From NCBI GenBank assembly GCA_949128115.1, contig OX421963.1, forward strand, positions 79,417,635-79,481,634: DNA of 64,000 nucleotides, in the 5' to 3' direction. This DNA comes from Anaspis maculata (lineage: Eukaryota > Arthropoda > Insecta > Coleoptera > Scraptiidae). Numbering within the stretch: the stretch's first letter is position 1; every line of letters begins with the position of its first letter. Made by a program: the position numbers and the translations under genes. Under the pieces are notes generated by a model. The model saw only the letters and a program-made list of their open reading frames with translations, did no database searches and was not told the DNA's origin. Positions 11,391 to 24,600 of the stretch are shown here, piece after piece.

Positions 11391-12625
11391 TAAGTTTGAG
11401 CCGCCGACGTGATGTAACATGTTGGCTAGAACTAGCTGTCTAAACTCAACCCAACTAATTTTAAAGTTTGCCATGGGTTGCACCATAAGAATAAGACGCA
11501 ATTAACGCTAATTCGAGATTGAATGGATTTCAATCTGGCCAATCCTAGTAGGTTGACGATGGGAAATGCATAAAATCTTTAGCTAATCGATCATTGGATC
11601 ATTCCCTTTTGTGAAACCAGAATTTCTATTAATCATCAACGAGTGCTGACTAAATGAAATTTCACTAATCTCGTATTATATTAATTGAGCGTTGGCGCAA
11701 CCCAGGGTTACTTATATACGCTTAACTAATGTCTACGATTTCAAGGCGAGGCTTGTACTATGTTAAAACCAGAGCAAAGAATCCCTACAATTTCCCCGAT
11801 GGAGATTAGCAGTTCCAAGATTTTTTAAAATTCTTCTTTGACCTTCATAGATTGTTTTAAGCGTCGTGTCTTGAGTTGTAAAAAAACACTCGGACAGGAA
11901 ATAAAGTTTTGTTTTTTATTAAACGCACAATAAAATGTATTTTTTGTTATTATATACACAAGAAAATTGACACAATATACCCTTCCAAACTGATATAATG
12001 CGGGCATTATACATTGACTTATCTAAAATCAACTAAAATTACCATCATATTTTTAGTAGTTGTTGGTTGTAGATCTATGACGCCACAGACACTTTTTTTC
12101 GTGTTTTCATAGTGTCTTAATAATGAGAATATATTTGGATTGTCGAATTAGAGACACGCACACAACACACTTGAGCGCATGGAAAATGTATACTAAAAAG
12201 AGAAAAAAGAGTATATTATATTATCGATCTATCCAAAAGGGTCCCTTTCGTCGTACCTTTTATTATAAAAACCTAGCGCTAAGTTTTCTTTTGTTGCAGT
12301 TTATAATAATAATAATTGCCGAACCTCAGTCGTATTAAATATTTTGAATATAGTATAGCACGTACCCGTCCAAATAATCGACAACATTTATTTATTACAC
12401 GTTTTTGTTTTCTTGTTTTTTGGAAGAGTCAGTTTTTTTATAGTGTGTGTGCAGAAAAATAATCAGCCCTTGGTGTTCAAAGTTTTTTAGAAAGTTCAAA
12501 GCGGATTTTTGAGAAGATCAAGAAGAAATGTCCATTATGAGAAATTGGAAATTTTTGGGCATCACTTTTCTGTACATCATCTTTGGTTTTGATATACTTT
12601 TTTTTTAATTCAAAGTCTGCGTTTC
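11391..12625 (-). other. 3' region of the Ras-like gene, otherwise empty
   Basis: This lies beyond the GTPase stop codon on the minus strand. AATAAA-type signals on that strand occur near 12385-12397 and again near 11915-11930, so the 3' UTR could be about 230 or 700 bases. No other coding region recognised. Confidence 0.35.
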
Positions 12626-15600
12626 TTAAGATAGAATGCAAGAGTTTCTCTTGCCGTGACGATCCCGGATCTGTTGGAGGTGCTGGAGTTGGACGGCTGA
12701 TGGTATCATTGATCCGTGAGATGGCGTGGTCGGCGGTGGTCCGGATTGCGAAGGCAAGGACTGGCGCCGGCGGCGACGCAGGGCCGGACTCAAGTTGTAT
12801 TTCACCTTTGAACACACATACGTATAAGTATAAAAACTCGTAAACGTCTGCCGAGATTAAATTGGCTTCAAAGCAAAGCTTCATAACAATTCCTGCATAA
12901 TGGCATCTTTCCTATTTAATAACATTTGCAGGGTGTTGGAAGTTGATTACACAGTTGCATAATCCTCTTCCCCAAGTTCGGTTGATGTTCTGTTCTTTCG
13001 AGCACTAGTTTTGAGCTTTTAATTCGTTATTTCTACAATCTCGCTTACAAAAATCTACCCCTACATTGTAATAGTTTTACCTCAAGTTTTACATGAAATG
13101 GAAGGTTTATTAAAATGATGATTCAAAGCATTGCGGTTTTTATCTTGTCGTTTATCTAGGAATACACTCTAGCGCCCGCCCTAGTGCTTATTGCAATTGA
13201 GGCGTTCTTTGCAAAAACTTGTCAATATTACAAAATTTCTGCTTCTCGCGAAGCGTCTCGTATTTCATCAAGAATATCTGAACACCTCAATATGATTTGT
13301 GGTGTTCTTGCAGAGGCGATGTGATTTCAAATAGACCTGGAACTTTTCTACACTGATTTCGCAGAGATTTAATCAGTGAATTGGGTCTAGCATGGTCCCA
13401 AATATCCGAAATAAGGTTCTACCAAAAAGTGACAGGTGGGGGTTTTGCGAAGAACGCCTCAATCAACTTCAATTTAATTACAATAGGTGAATTTCAAAAT
13501 TGAATGCAATACCTTCGCTTGAGCCAGTAATTCTTTAAACACTTTAGACACATTGATGTTTTCTTTTGCGGACGCCTCCACGAATCCATTTTCCCAATCT
13601 ACAGTCACTACCGACTCTGTGGTTGCCGTATCCACCTGCAACAAAAATGTTACGTTTAGATGGAGTCATTAGCAAAACAAAACTGAATAAAGGAAGTCGT
13701 GGATGCAATAATAAGACAAGAAAATGACAGTGACCAAGAATTATTCGAAGAATGATTTACGCCACGAGAAGCTCACAAAGGCCAAATGCAACTATAGAGT
13801 TAACGAAAAGGAAGCGCTGGCTGTAATCTGGCATCTCGGTTGAATACTAGGTATATCTACTTTACTTTCAGGAGTTTTTCGAGTGATTTTTAAAATGTCA
13901 TATGCTTGTAGTTTTTGTTCGAATTTAAGCCCTCAAAGACAGAGAAACGTCGTTTCTGGCCTGAAGAAAATAACAAAAACTGACCGATCATTTTCGGGCG
14001 AATAATAACCAGCTCGACCGAATTGCGGCATGTTCAATCCCGTCGCCCGGACGTACCCACCGCAGTGTTCCGCTTCCATATCAACCTCAGAGAGTCGCCC
14101 TTTCGCACTAATTCTCCCATCCTTCGTCGTGCGATGCCTGGAATTCCTGATACCTGCCCGTAGGATGCTCCTCCTGTCCTGCTTTCACTTCTTAATTGAA
14201 ATGCACGGCTTATGGAGCGGAGGAAACATCCACTTTGCACAGACATCGCTCCTCTCTAGCTGAGTGATTTACTACTCTGCGGACGTCAGGCACGAGAGCA
14301 GAGAGCATCAACGTAGATTATTTTTCGCCCGTGAACTGGGAATCCTTTCATGCCTTTATGTGCCTTGTCCTTGAAACTCAACACATAACTGAAACATTTT
14401 CATCTTGTTTTAATCAGCATGTACTTTTATATACGCCTAATTAGTAGCTTTGATGTGTGCTAGACAGATATTTAAATTGTAAAACACATATAAATTCCAA
14501 GCCAGCCAAGCCTTCCAGGAGCTAAGCTGAAACAAAGCCTGTACACAGACGAAACCCATTCCTGCAGTTTACCCATTTGTATCAATATAACCCTGCGGTA
14601 TATTGATATTTACTCGAATTGCCATTACCAGTATCTATATTCCATCCACATCCTTTATTACACAACCTGTCTGTTAGCGAGATAGTGTCATCGATCTAGC
14701 AGCTACTTGAAATACGAGCCAATATAACCCAGAATTGTAACGCGCCACTTTATAATAAGATACATGACACGTGGCCTTTTGACCCTCCATGCCTTCAAGT
14801 GTGCCTCGAATTTCGCAAAGGACCTTTGGCTAGCAGGTAGTAATAAATTTTATGTAATCCCACACCCCTTCTGGCTAATGCTAATAATACCTGCATAGTC
14901 ACCCTATCTGATAGTAATTTTAAATTTCCCTTGAGAGCTATAGGTAGGTGTATCGGTAGCTAGGTAGGTACCTACTGAAATTCTGAAACTTCACCAAACA
15001 ATCAAACTATAGTTCGGCAAAGTTCCAATCGGTAAGCGCTGGTGGTAGCAGGAATATGTGTGTGTGAGTGTACAAATTAGTGTGCAGGATGTAATTCCTG
15101 CTTTTGTCGTCCCAAAGTTCCTGAGATAGTCTAGCCGAAAGGTAATTGTGGCAGTCAGTCGTTTTACGATGAGGGTCACCAAATGATGTGGGTTCAGACC
15201 ACTTGCACGCCCTATAATGTTCATTTAATTGGTTTAAAGTCCTTTGCAACCAGACAAGATGTAATAAATATTTGTGGTTGATAGGTCGGTAGGTGGAGGT
15301 AAGTATCTGTGCGAGAGCAGCAGAGAGAGGGCTTTGATGATGAATGGTTGGGAATTTAGCGGGTGACTGAGGGATGCCTACTAAAGAACGACCACCTGTT
15401 ACCACGGCATACTTTGGGAATGTTCAAGGGACGCGGATGAGTGAGTGGTTTACCGAGTGTTTTATCCAGAGATGATGATTCATTTATTTAGAGGCCTGTA
15501 CTCTATCAACAACAAGCAATATATACAACATTGACCCGATTAGGTTAGCTTTATCTACGTGGGTACGTCCTATATAAAAATAGTATGTACCCTGATGAGT

Positions 15601-18600
15601 CTGATATGTTCCTTGTATTATCGATTTCCGTTCGACGACCGACAAGCAAGTTGGCATGCAAATGGCACGAATTGAAGGATTAGAGCGAACGTAAGCCGTT
15701 AAGGAATGATAGTACTGCAAAAAAGTCAAACGCGCATTGAAGCTCGACAGACTAAGCCAACCAAAGCCTCAGAAATGCAGAACAGAAATACAAAATCACG
15801 GAAAATGAAGCTCTGATGGTAATCTGTATTCTGATGTAATTATCTCAGGCACTATTAAGGATGATGCATAATCCTAATTACTACAAACTCCCGTGCTTGA
15901 TCGTATCTTTTGTTACTCTAACCAACTACAAAATTTCTACGAAACTTTCTTTGGAAAAATCTCTTGACCAAATGGACGAACACATTTCGCCCTCGATCGA
16001 CAATCGTTGCCAATTAGATGGGCAATGCGCAGACCAAACGGCATCCATCCAAAGTGGTAAAGACCTACCTAGGTATTGGTACACAACCTAGAACAGTCAA
16101 CACGGCATGATGGCTAGATTTAGGTCCATAAGTAGCTTTCAAGAGCTGATCAAAGTAAAAGAACGGTTGATCTTGCGTGAGGGACGACTCAAGCCCTTGA
16201 ATGTGGAGAAGTTGATAGAAAAGGTTTCGAAAACGCAATACGAGGTTGATCGTCGAAAACTACAATTAGAATGCGAGTCATCTGGCTAAAACAATAGTCT
16301 TGTATCACTTGAAAATATAGTGGAGATCTTGGTCAAGGGTGTATAAATTTAAGCATATCTGGAAAACTTGATGGTAGCGTACAACCAACGACATCATTAC
16401 ATAGGTACCTACTACAAGTAAGAAAAACTCGACAACCAAGCGGGTGATTTGGCAAAGGTGCAAAGAGCGGCTAAGAGATTAGATCCATGCCATACCCATG
16501 AAGCTCGTTGACCCTCTATCCGTCGCATACCTACTGTTCAATCCAACGACTGAACTTTCGCGGGTCAGGACTCGTCCCCTCTGAGAGATTATTGAGAAGA
16601 TCGAAGGGAAAATGCCAAGATGCTTAAAATGATTGAGTGGATGTGAATAAATTCTTGAAAGGGGGCTGGACTTTCGCTGTTGGTCAATTGCAATACGACT
16701 ATCAGTGGATGACAGCTTAAGATCAAATATTCGTAGACGCAGCCATTTAAGTAACCGCCAAGGACGAAGGCCTGAAGTCGAGGATCGTAGGACGATGATC
16801 GTGATTCACGGTCATGCCAATGCCTCATTCCAGCATCTCCTGAACAAAAAATTATTTTTTTTTGGTATAACGTCGAGGATGGAGGGCAACGAACGTCTAG
16901 AATGAATACAACCTCGAATCGTCAGGCAGCTTCCTCATACCTATCCATCACAATGTCATTACTCATGTCTAGCAGTTCTAGCACAGAAGGACATGACGAA
17001 CTGTTCTTGTCTTGGTTATCAACCTGCCGGCAAGGAAAGCTGCCAAAATGACGACCGAGGCTGCTCAAAAACCGCAACTTTGCTTTCAGAGACAGTAGTT
17101 ACATAATGTTAAAAATGGCAAAAAATCGAAAACTTCAGGCCGCAGATTAGAAGAGGATACTGGCGCAATAGGTATTGGAAAATAGGCCAACGGCGTAAGA
17201 AAAAAATAAAGATCGAAGACATGACAGTCTGCATTGCGCGAGCTTCCTCTCCCCGATATCCGCGTTCACTTTTACAACCTGCTCCCAATGTCTCGGAGCT
17301 GCCACGATCCTCTGGGGTCCCGTAAGGCCAGTTAGCTTCGTATTTTATTTGCACGTTTATTGCCACTGCCATAAAAGACACGGGCCCTGTTGAAAACTCC
17401 CAGAGTAGATCTATTATTATGTAAAGATAAATTATTGCCTGCCTTCCTATACAGGCTTAACTTCGAAAGAAATACACTCATCCCTGCGAGCTCCTTTTTA
17501 CAAAAACGCAAATGTGACACGAGCGGCGCCCACAATTTCCCCGCCGCGCGACGAAATAGTATTTCATGCTTCGTGCTCTTCCGAGAGCTTGCGCTGTCGT
17601 ATGTCCCGCGGACATTCGGATTATACAAGCGTGATCGATTCACCGTTCGAATCGCAATGGTGGCATATAATGTGTACGCGAGGCAATAAAATATTCCCCG
17701 TGTCGTCGACGTCGGTCGGTCATAATTGCGTAAAAATCTATCCGAACGACACAATGTAAATACAGATGTTTGAATAATTCCATTACAAAATTCCCGAGCG
17801 GCCGCAAAAAAATAAGCATATGTACCGTATCTAGAGGGAGAGAGCTTGTCCTAAACTGCCTGTGGGGGATCCAATAAAAACGCTTGAATAAATTTATGCG
17901 GCGCACAGAGAACAGAAAAAAAAAGCGTTTCGTACGATGCGAGCAGGTTTCGATTTTAGGGATATGTTTTTTGTTGAAATGTATATTTTGACTGGAATAT
18001 TTCGAAGCTTCAAAGATGTCTTGCGGCTGAGCGTAACAGGTGGTTGCGTGCTTTCACCCAGTAGTGACACTTGAGATTCAAATGGGAAGCATTGCAGTCA
18101 CCGAGAACGGCAACGATACTGTATTTTCCTGGCTACTTCTTTGCAAGCATGAGGAGGCTTCTCTGCAGGTCGTAGAATAATTGTTTTTGGCTGACGTCAA
18201 TGTCTTTGAAAAATGAACGTTCAACGAATTCTTCCTTGGCTATCATCATGCCACACAATCATGTTACCCTGTAATTTTTTTGTGTAACAAACTCCCTCAA
18301 ACTTCCTAGGAATTTTCATACTTGGGCTTGAGAGCTTGGGCATGATATGCATATACTCAGTGATCGATTTTTTCAGAAAGTTCATTCGCCCATGGAGAGA
18401 CCTTTTTGGATACAACGAAAAGGCCGAGAAATTTTGGCGCCAGATTGACCAAAAAATAGCGGCCTCCGTCGGACTGGGCGAAATTACGATGTAAGTCGTA
18501 TTGAACCTTGCTGCGATCATGTTTGTTTCAGCTTTTTGCGAACTTTGGTAGAGATGTTTTAGAAAATGTTCGCTCAAGGAACCGGATTTTCTTTATCACC

Positions 18601-21600
18601 CCCGAGTTGCCTTACCACAACAGGTTCAGCACCGTCAACGCACAATCATGTGCCTTCCAAAGTTTTCTATGATATCGAGTATAATATAAAAGAAAAGTGG
18701 ACACAATTATTATAGTACCTCCCGACCGTGATTCGCAGAGACAAGAATTTTCCAACTCCGACACTGTAACCGGTACCTATATGAATAGGAATTCTTGTAA
18801 TTTTTGCAGACAGCACCGTTCTTTACCCGTTAGAGTGAGAACTGGATCGGATTCTCGATACTCGGGTCATCATCGCAGTACACCACGAGCCATCCAGTTC
18901 AGAAAAGTCGATGGCGGTAATTTTTCAAATGGCTCAGCTAAGGGCATCAGGTACCACGTCATCCTTTCCTTTACAGTGCGAAATGATGAAGTCAAAGTCT
19001 TGAAACTGGACGCTTCAACGAGCGAGGCGGTCACTGGGGTTTCATGCAGAGTTGAACCATTCAAAAGCAAAGTGATCTGCCACAAGAAAGAAGTTGGAGT
19101 TAGCTCTCTTCACGTAGGGTCTAAACTTTTCGATAGCCCAGACCACCGCCAAACACTCTTTTTCGATTGCACTGTAGTTCCGTTCGCATTTTTTCAGCGA
19201 CTATGAAATGTACGAGATGACCTCTTCACCATCCGACAACGGTGAAAAACTGGGGACGAAGCGTTAATACCATCCCGCCATACCTGACGGGCCTGATCTG
19301 ACAAACCTCTTTCACTTTCATAGGTAGGTGTTGAAATTTTTAGATTTGCTCGACATTATCAGGGTCGATCCTGAGTTCACGATCATTGACGACATAATTA
19401 TCTTGGATACCTGAGCTCTAGATGAGCGCCCAATACATAGTTTATCACACGTTGCCATGTAGATGGAGCTCCATGCAGACCAAACGGAAGACGTCGAAAG
19501 TAGAAAAGGCATTCATACAATGTTGAAGAAAATACAGAGACGTGGCCCCCCGTTGGGCGCCACTTTGTTAAGTCCAATTTTTTTCCAATGTGCGTTAACG
19601 TTGACATTTCTCTGTCGATTGTCAGATGTTGGGTTGAGGGTTAAGTAATATAAAATAGATGAAAACAACGCGATAATTATTGATTGAAAGAGGGGGAAAC
19701 CTGAGGAAAGACTTGATGTGGGCACGTGGAATTTGAGAGGAGTTTATGAGGAGGAAACACCGATAAGTCTGACGGAAGAACTGAATAAATATGAAATGGA
19801 CATAACAGCAGTAAAAGAGACACACTTGAAAGAAAGCGGGATCTCAAAAATCAACGATTACACATTTTTTAGAAGTGGGAGCGACAACAGAAGATTTGGA
19901 GTTGGTTTCATGATAAAGAATAGCATACAAGGTACAGTTATTAAAGACTTCCAGGCACGATCGGATCGTTTGTGTAGTATACGAATGGGGCCTTGCAATT
20001 GAAAAACTCAACGTGAGGTCGCCACTACTGTAGGGGGCGCCTACTTCGATGAAGCGGCCGTAACGACGGGAAAAACAGGGGAGTTTGAGTAGTTTGACCA
20101 GTAACTGACAGTGACTGGAGACGTCAAGCAAGAAACAGAGGTTATCCAAATTTCAAATCAAGACATAAAATGACGGACGCCGGTCGTTGAAGCGTCAACG
20201 CCGTCAATATTGTCGAATTTGCCCCCCAACGGGTGTGGCGCCCTCGGTGTGTGAAAGTGGCAGTGCAAGGCCCCATTGAAGGAAAATCTAAAACAATTTC
20301 AGTGATCAATATACATGCACCCACAGAAGAAAAAGATGAAGATACTAAAGATAAATACTACGAAGAATTGGAATTGTTATTAGATGATATACCAAGACAG
20401 GATGTTCTGATGATAATGGGAGATGCTAATGCAAAAGTAGGTAGAGAAGAAATATATGATATGGTAACAGGAGGTGAGAGCAAACATGCAGTACGATTGC
20501 GGCCATAATAAAGTGAACGACAATGTCAACAAGTTGGCTTGCTGTCATGCGACGTTCAGGCCAAAATCCTGAAAAATCTGTCAACTGTCGTCCACTTTAA
20601 AAAGGCCGCAACGGTAAGCAATGACAATGGATTGAGGTTGATATCTCTAGCGATAGAGAGAGATATGAAGGTAATGAGCACTCATTTTAAAAGAAAAGAC
20701 ATTCACAAAGAAACTTGGTTGATACCGGGTAGAAATGAAACCAGCATGAAACCATGAAACCAATGAAATCAGATAGATCACATACTGATCAAAGATAAAT
20801 ATGCAAAATTGATGACAAATGTAAGAACATACCGCGGTGCAGATGTTGACTCGGATCACTATTTAGTGGGAGGAAAACTGAAGTGCCCATACATAAAAAC
20901 ACGAAAGGATGGAAGAAGGACAGACTTGAGATACAATGTGGAGGAACTGAAGAACGAAGAAAAGGCGCAAGTGTACACGGACACAATAAGTACACGATAA
21001 GCAAAATTTATAACGACATGGCTCTGAATGATGAAGGAGGAGTTGAAGAAAGATGGAAGAAACTAGAAAGGGCAATGTTAGTAGCAACAGAAGAAAATTT
21101 AAAAAAGAAAAACCGCAAAGAAGAACGAAATGGTTCAACAAAGAGTGTAAAATGGAAATTAAGAAAAAAGCATGCTTAGACAAAAGATGCTACATAAAGG
21201 GACAGAAAGAGACAAAATAATGTATAATGAACAAAGGAGGAAAGTAAAACAGATGTGCAGGACCAAAAAAAGAGATTACATGGAAAAGGAAATGAAAGAT
21301 ATGGAAACAAAGTACGAAAAGAAAGAGATCAGGAATTTCTATAAGGACGTGAAGAAAGTAAGAAGCGGCTACCGACAAGAAGCATCATATATAAGGGACA
21401 AAGATGGAAACCTTGTAGGCGGAGAAAGGGAGAAAGCGCAAATATGGAAACAATATTTTGAGGAATTACTGGAAAGTGAGGAGTCAGAAGAAGGGAAGAC
21501 TGGGGCCGGGGAAGAGGTGTTCCATGGCGAAGACCTTGCAATACCGAGGAATTGCTTTGCTGGATGTAACTTACAAGATACTCGCAACACTAATAAAACA

Positions 21601-24600
21601 AAGACTGAATAAACATGCAGAGACGTTACTGGGAGAGTATCAGGGAGGTTTTCGGAGAAATAGATCAACAACGGACCAAATTTTCATGCTTAAGCAAATG
21701 ATGACAGCTGCCTACGAATATGAGATAGGTACCGACGTTCATGTTGTTCATTGACTTCAAGGCAGCATACGACACAGTTAAGCGAGAGAAATTGTTTGAG
21801 GCGCTCGAAGAATTTGGAATACCAAGTAAATTGATCAGGTTGGTGAAGATGACCATGAAAAATACGGCCTGTGCGATCAAGGTAGGCAGCAGAAGATCAG
21901 AGGAGTTTGAAGTGAAACGAGGGTTACGACAGGGCGATCCGCTTTCTATGATGATGTTCAACATCGTCCTAGAGAAGATAATGAAAGATAGTGAGGGAAA
22001 CAGGACAGGAACGCTTTTCAACACAAAAGTCACCAATGCCTAGCATACGCGGATGATGTGGTGTTAGTAGCCCGAAAAATGAGAGAACTGAGAGAAATAG
22101 TTGAGAGATTTATAATGGCGGCGAGAAGGATGGGATTGAGAATTGATAAAAGCAAAAGTAAATTCATGACAATCAAACAGGAAAATGACAACACAAGAGG
22201 AGTACTGGAAGTCGAAAACGATGGGGAGGAACGGATGATTTTCGATGAGGTCGAGAGTGTCACGTATCTTGGAGTGCTGGTTAACAACAGATGTGGAGAA
22301 GAGGCTGAGGTGAAGTTGAGAATGGCGAAGAGCAACAGAAGTGGCGGGAAGTTTTCACAGAATCATAACATCAAAAAATATATCACGACAGACCAAAATC
22401 CGACTATACAGATCGGTATTGAGACCAACGATGATTCACGGCTGCGAGACTTGGGTGATGAACAAAACGACACAACTGAGACTTGAAACATGGGAAAGAA
22501 AAATGTTGAGGAGAATGTTTGGAGGAAAGAAATCGGAGGAGGGCGTATGGGAAAGGAGAACAAACGCTGAGTTGAGTGAGCTATACGATGTACCACTGAT
22601 AAGTGATTTTGCTAGATCGAGACGAATGCAATGGTTGGGGCATTTAGAAAGGATGAGCGACGACAGACTGGTGAAGACAATTGGATGGAAGGTACCGGAA
22701 GGAGTAAGAAAACGAGGAAGACCAAGAAAGAAATGGAGTGAAGCTGTAATAGAAGATCTGAAGGACAAGAAGATTGAAAACTGGAAGCGAATTGCAAAGA
22801 ACAGAAATGAATGGAGAAACGTCACAAAGCAATGGGCTTAGAAGGCCTGTGAAAGCTTTAATATATAATTATTGATGGTGAAACGTATTATATTCGTGTT
22901 CTTCAGCGTTATTCCATCACACCTGAATCCCATTATAACAAGGAGTCAAGGAGATGTTGTGTGAAGAGTGCGTGTCGCCTTTAAATACCGATTCTTCAGT
23001 TGGGAGCCTGGGGACACTCAGGAGAAGACACCGAAGAAAGGAGGCAAATCGTCAGTTTTCCTCACCGAGTGCTGTAGGTAGATTTGAATAGTAAGTAGTA
23101 GTTTAGCGTGGTACCGAACGTAATGTGACTTTAGAAGGCTCGCATAGGCTTAAACCTAGTATGAGCGTTCAACTTTGTAGGTACGACAACATATGAAATA
23201 ATCGTTTTTGATCGACGAAAACAACAAAGACAGTACTATCCTAGCCTCTATGTAAAACGGTAGAAAAAGATTCACGACCTCCGGTTATGATGGTGACTCC
23301 TCAACGATTCATTCCACGTTGGAATGGGACCGATAATTGAATCATCGTGCCTGGAGTCCCTCAGTGGACCTGTCGTCTATCGGATGGTCCTTATAGACGA
23401 TTTCTCTACGGCAAGTTGGCGGAAAATATAGGACGTTGCGGTACGTTTAAAAGCTAACATAAGAACCTGAACAAAGAAAAAGGACTTTGAAAGGATTCGT
23501 AGGCCTTATCAACCTACCCGTAGATGTTGGTTGAGTTTACTCGTGTTGGTCATATGACTCCAATACAACGCAGGTCACTGGCAAAAGTTTTCACGCTAGG
23601 CTTGGTTTTTCTCGAAGTTCTTTTCTTTCATAAATTGGCGACTTTTGCATTAGGACAGTTTCAAAAAGGGCTGCCTGAGTACAGGAGGAATATAGGCCAG
23701 GAATCAAAATGTCTTCCTTCACTTCCTTTTTTTCGAATGACAAACTCCTCCACTATCTTCAACGCATGTTTTCGGGTTATGTCGAGGCTTATGTGGTGGT
23801 AGGTACTAATGTCACTTACGCCAACGTAAAATTGATAGGTGAATCAGTCAGTGATACTGCCTTCCATTAGCTGCATATTCAGAAGGACTCTGAGGTTATC
23901 TACAGATCGTAAAATAACTCCTTTAAGCGGGCTTCAATGTTCTTGAAACAAATGAATGGATATCTTCCCGACGCACAGTGGGTTGAGAGCGGACATTTTG
24001 TGGCGGAAACTCTCAAACTTACAGAACTAGTCCAGAATGAGCTTGTGATTTCAGGAAAAATAATGAAAAAATTCTCATCTGAAAATTGGGGTTGTTTTCA
24101 AGGGGTGGAAATTTAACTTACTGAATAAAAATCTGAAACTTCCGATTTTCACAGGAATTGACCTCTAAAATGAGGAAAAAATAAAGAAAAAAATCTCAAT
24201 TGAAAATTGGGGTTGTTCACAGGGGGTGGAAATTAAACTTGATAAATAAAAAATCTGAATTTTTTTATTTTCATAGCACTTCACCTCCTAAATGGACGAA
24301 TGAATAAAGCGAATGATGAAAAAAATTATGAAAAAAACTCATCTGAAAATTGGGGTTGTTTTAGGGGGTGGAAATTGAACTATCTGAAAAAATTTGGAAC
24401 TTACAATTTTCATAGCATTTGATCTCTTGAATGATGTAAAAATGATGGAAAATATCTCATTTGAGAATAAGGGTTGTTGTCAGAGGGTGGAAAGTTAACT
24501 CACGAAATAAAAATCTGAAACTTCCGATTTTAATAGCATTTGACCTCTTGAATGCTGAAAAAAAAATAATGAAAAAAATCTCATCTCCAAACTGGGCTGG

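Larger units (their letters stand above)
19700..22860 (+). pseudogene. RTE-clade LINE, broken
   Basis: Non-LTR retrotransposon of the RTE/BovB type, encoding an apurinic-like endonuclease and a reverse transcriptase in one ORF. Endonuclease motifs in order: GTWNLRG (19720), KETHLKES, INIHAPTEE, IMGDANAKVG (20420) and DSDHYLV (20850). The RT follows: YRGIALLDVTYK (21550), FRRNRSTTDQIF, FIDFKAAYDTVKR, LRQGDPLS (21925) and AYADDVVLV (22045). The C-terminal part has GRPRKKW and ends at 22841. The copy has several frameshifts, two MITE insertions (19987-20274, 20494-20613) and an apparent deletion near 21535 that removes the finger region between LLESEE and YRGI. It lies antisense in the GTPase intron. 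Confidence 0.9.

Noticed and set aside
16640..16905. Gypsy RT-like words HANASFQHLLNK
   Set aside because: Too short, with frame breaks immediately on both sides and no neighbouring RT motif.
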